Positions 11,959-14,172 of a stretch of DNA of 14,172 bases are shown here, in pieces. Source of the DNA: Chloroflexota bacterium. Its GTDB lineage: Bacteria > Chloroflexota > Anaerolineae > Fen-1058. Position 1 is the stretch's first letter. Each line of letters starts with the position of its first letter. The stretch covers positions 1-14,172 of the forward strand of contig JACRBO010000296.1 of assembly GCA_016219235.1 (NCBI GenBank), read 5' to 3'. The notes beneath the pieces were generated by a model. It was not told where the DNA came from, did no database searches, and was given only the letters and a program-made list of their open reading frames with translations. The translations under genes were made by a program, and so were the position numbers.

Positions 11959-13125
11959 ATGCCACATGACATCTATTCACGTGACGCCACCGTCTACCTC
12001 GTCTCCGGCCGGGACAAGTTTGACGCTTTGCAGCAGGCCGTCGCGCAGTCGGAGTTTGTGGCGCATTTGCTGGCGCAGTGGCAGAGCAGCGGCAAAGCCC
12101 AAACCGATTTTCTCGTTGCCATCAAGCCCAACATCATGACCGCCTCGATCCACGAACCCGATTCTCCCGTGTATACCGATCCGGCGTTGGTGGAGATGCT
12201 CATCGGGGTGATGCGCGCGCAGGGTTTCTCGCAGTTCGCAGTGGTGGAAACCGAGAACGTCTACAACTATTCGTATCGTGGCCGGCGTGTGTCCAAAGTC
12301 GCCGAGATGTGCGGTTACACCGGCGACGGCTATCGCATTGTGGATCTATCCGACGAAACGGCGCCGCTGGATTACGGCGGGCTGCTCGGACGGCACGTGG
12401 TCGGGCGCACGTGGCTGGAAGCCGACTATCGCATTTCCTTCGCCAAGAACAAATCGCACTGGCAGTGCTATTACACGGGCTGCATCAAGAATGTCTATGG
12501 CTGTCTGCCTGAATGGGACAAGATGCGCCACTATCACATTCAACGGCGCGGGCGGCGCATCGATTTTTACGACGCGGCGGTGTTGATCGCCGATCGGTTG
12601 CCCGTACACTTCGGCTTCCTGGATGCGTGGGTCAGCGGCGACGGTTTGACAGGTCACGTCCACGACGCCAACCCGAACCCGACACATATGATCATCGCGT
12701 CCGAGAACATCTTCGCGCTCGATTGGGTGGCGGGCGAGAAAATGCAGATCAACCCGCTGGACAATTACGTGATGCAGCGGGCGGTCAGCCGGTGGGGCGT
12801 CATCAACATCACGCGCCTGGGCGATATGACACCGTGGCAAGACTGGGACAACGTGCGGACCTTCTTTGTGAAGACGCTCGACGTCTTGCAGAAGTTCTAT
12901 CGTCTCAGCCGCTTCATGTCGCGCGCGCTGGCCGCCCGGATGGATCCGCGTTTCAAGCCGGTCAGCCGTTTTCAGTGGTTCTTCAAAGTAACGCACGCGA
13001 TCGTTCAGCGGGTAGAAGGTCTGTCAGTCAAACCGGCCCCGCCAACCACTCAACCGAGGTTGGTGGCCATGACTCAGCCGTCACGGGTGGGCAGCCGCCC
13101 GGCTGATATGAAATCGGCCGTCTGA
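11959..13125 (+). CDS. DUF362-domain protein
   Basis: 388 residues, cytoplasmic by appearance. The DUF362 core runs about 52-280: FLVAIKPNIM (51-60), the FAVVETENVYNYS strand, SFAKNKSHWQCYYTGCIKNVYGCLP (160-184) and AWVSGDGLTGHVHDANPNP (223-241), then a Leu-Asp-rich helix (IFALDWVAGEKM). Many DUF362 proteins carry ferredoxin-like 4Fe-4S motifs; none is fused here, although Cys170, Cys175 and Cys182 are close together. The function of the family is not settled. The tail after about 355 (KPAPPTTQPRL and on) is low-complexity and unlike the core. GAGGG lies ten bases before the ATG. It is 44 bases upstream of the epimerase gene on the same strand, so the two may form an operon. Confidence 0.88.
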   Translation: MPHDIYSRDATVYLVSGRDKFDALQQAVAQSEFVAHLLAQWQSSGKAQTDFLVAIKPNIMTASIHEPDSPVYTDPALVEMLIGVMRAQGFSQFAVVETENVYNYSYRGRRVSKVAEMCGYTGDGYRIVDLSDETAPLDYGGLLGRHVVGRTWLEADYRISFAKNKSHWQCYYTGCIKNVYGCLPEWDKMRHYHIQRRGRRIDFYDAAVLIADRLPVHFGFLDAWVSGDGLTGHVHDANPNPTHMIIASENIFALDWVAGEKMQINPLDNYVMQRAVSRWGVINITRLGDMTPWQDWDNVRTFFVKTLDVLQKFYRLSRFMSRALAARMDPRFKPVSRFQWFFKVTHAIVQRVEGLSVKPAPPTTQPRLVAMTQPSRVGSRPADMKSAV

Positions 13126-13135
13126 TTGAGACGGC
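13117..13135 (+). terminator. Hairpin over the DUF362 stop codon
   Basis: GCCGTCT (13117-13123) pairs with AGACGGC (13129-13135) around a 5-base loop that holds most of the TGA stop. TTTATT follows four bases later. It may be a weak attenuator between DUF362 and the next gene. Confidence 0.35.
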
Positions 13136-13169
13136 ACGCTTTATTGACTCGCACGGGGGAGACTTCACC

Positions 13170-14172
13170 ATGGCGATTGTTTTAGTCACGGGGGCCAACG
13201 GCTTCATCGGTTCACATCTGGTCCGGGAATTGTTGGCGCGCGGGCATACCGTGCGCGGACTGGTGCGTCACACCAGTGATCTATCGTCGTTGACTGGCTT
13301 GCCGATCGCACTTTTCATTGGCGATGTGCGCGAGCGGGAAACGTTGGCCGCGCCCATGCACGGTGTGGAATACGTCTATCATCTGGCCGCGGCCTTGTTG
13401 GTTTCAAGCCAGGCAGAATTTGAAGCCACGAATACCCGCGGCACGCAGCACATGCTGGAGGCCGCCGAGAAATACGCGGCCGGCACCTTGAAGCGGTTTC
13501 TGTATGTTTCGAGCCAGGCCGCCGCCGGGCCAAGCCAAAGTACAACGCCGCTCAATGAAACGGCTGAACTGAAGCCGGTGTCCTGGTACGGCACGTCGAA
13601 GAAACTGGCCGAGGAGATCATCGGCACGTTCGCCGGGCGGTTGCCCATCACCATCGTGCGGCCGTCGGCGGTGTATGGCGAACGCGAGCGTGACATCAGC
13701 CAGGCGTTTGCGCCCATCCGCCAGCACGTGCAACCCAAGATCGGTCTGACAGAAAAACATACTGTAATGGTGTATGCGGCCGATCTGGTGCAGGGCTTCA
13801 TCGCTGCCGCCGAGAGCGATCAAAGTATCGGCCAAGCCTACCATCTCACTCACCCCAAAGTGTTGACGACCGGCGAAGTGATCAAGACGATCGCGGCGGC
13901 CGCCGATGCGCCGATCGGGGTGATGCTGCCCGTCCCGATCGGCCTGCTGGCTCTCGCTGCGCCCGTCGCCGAGTTCATCGCCCAGTTCAATCGCCAGCGA
14001 CCGCCGGTCACACGCGACAAAGTCCGCGAGTTGAGTGAGCACTTCTGGGTGACAGATCCGTCGCGCGCCAAACGTGATTTTGGCTGGGAGGCGCAGCACG
14101 ATCTGTTAAGCGGAATGCGGCTGACCACGCACCACTTCTATGAAGAGCAGGCGCAGCTGCGGGCTATGCCGC
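13170..14172 (+). CDS. NAD-dependent epimerase/dehydratase (extended SDR), 3' end missing
   Basis: I translated this frame from the ATG at 13170; it stays open to the window end (334 residues), so the stop lies beyond. GGGGGAG eight bases before the ATG supports the start. It has the extended-SDR motif TGANGFIG (7-14), Asp52 in GDVRER, HLAA (71-74), VSS with Ser115, and YGTSK with Tyr140 and Lys144. IVRPSAVYGERE (162-173) is the usual segment after the active site. A hydrophobic stretch at about 251-268 (PVPIGLLALAAPVAEFI) matches members acting on lipid-like or hydrophobic substrates, such as the NDUFA9-like and 3-beta-HSD-like groups. The substrate is not assignable. It probably shares a transcript with DUF362. 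Confidence 0.9.
   Translation, partial: MAIVLVTGANGFIGSHLVRELLARGHTVRGLVRHTSDLSSLTGLPIALFIGDVRERETLAAPMHGVEYVYHLAAALLVSSQAEFEATNTRGTQHMLEAAEKYAAGTLKRFLYVSSQAAAGPSQSTTPLNETAELKPVSWYGTSKKLAEEIIGTFAGRLPITIVRPSAVYGERERDISQAFAPIRQHVQPKIGLTEKHTVMVYAADLVQGFIAAAESDQSIGQAYHLTHPKVLTTGEVIKTIAAAADAPIGVMLPVPIGLLALAAPVAEFIAQFNRQRPPVTRDKVRELSEHFWVTDPSRAKRDFGWEAQHDLLSGMRLTTHHFYEEQAQLRAMP

Noticed and set aside
11730..11972. Minus-strand 80-codon frame in the divergent gap
   Set aside because: No ribosome binding site at either Met, no known domain, and it overlaps the DUF362 start. It could be a decayed gene, but nothing supports that.
13030..13125. Several small inverted repeats in the DUF362 tail
   Set aside because: Apart from the stop-codon hairpin they are short or bulged and could arise by chance in GC-rich low-complexity coding DNA.
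13404..14099. Minus-strand open frame (231 codons) opposite the epimerase
   Set aside because: The plus strand carries full extended-SDR motifs; the antisense product is rich in Arg, His and Gln and has no domain.

Overview
The window looks like chromosomal DNA of a Chloroflexota-type bacterium. This is an inference: there is a mevalonate-pathway decarboxylase of the bacterial type, a membrane site-2 protease with an expanded N-terminal loop, and a secreted protein ending in a 'YLP' tail of the kind I recall from Chloroflexota exported proteins. There is no rRNA or other decisive marker. The DNA is GC-rich and unusually full of the palindrome CGATCG (about 39 by hand count, where roughly 4 to 5 would be expected by chance).

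Layout. Bases 1-1908 (+): the 3' part of a Nudix/winged-helix gene, then a secreted two-domain protein. Bases 1912-1992: a palindromic repeat fills the convergent gap. Bases 1994-11691 (-): ten genes on the minus strand. In transcription order they are mvaD-like decarboxylase, rseP-like protease, HEAT-repeat protein, AEC transporter, membrane-anchored gluzincin peptidase, fmt, DJ-1/PfpI protein, ketopantoate-reductase-family protein, SCP2 protein and classical SDR. Bases 11959-14172 (+): a DUF362 protein and an extended-SDR epimerase/reductase cut by the window end, divergent from mvaD.

How the genes work together. Most are housekeeping or general metabolism: isoprenoid precursor synthesis, initiator-tRNA formylation and regulated membrane proteolysis. 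The tightest unit is HEAT-AEC-peptidase, joined by two 4-base stop/start overlaps, so the three are almost surely co-translated; its function is unknown. Two strong sigma-70-type promoters on the minus strand mark new transcription units. One precedes rseP (TTGTCA-17-TATAAT, followed by a structured leader). The other precedes the SCP2 gene (TTGACA-17-TATACT, with a palindrome filling the spacer).

The most unusual signal is not a gene. Each non-overlapping gene junction from rseP down to the ketopantoate-reductase gene carries an island of degenerate 7- to 8-base repeats (4304-4324, 4876-4938, 5855-5974, 9098-9219), and one more lies in frame inside fmt (5072-5106). The three long islands switch unit orientation part-way, so two of them fold into long hairpins, and they run up to or into flanking start and stop codons. 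They resemble the heptanucleotide STRR repeats of filamentous cyanobacteria. A separate 33-base perfect palindrome is translated in frame inside mvaD, like a Rickettsia palindromic element. Together with CGATCG richness, these point to a genome shaped by small repeat families that also enter protein-coding sequence.
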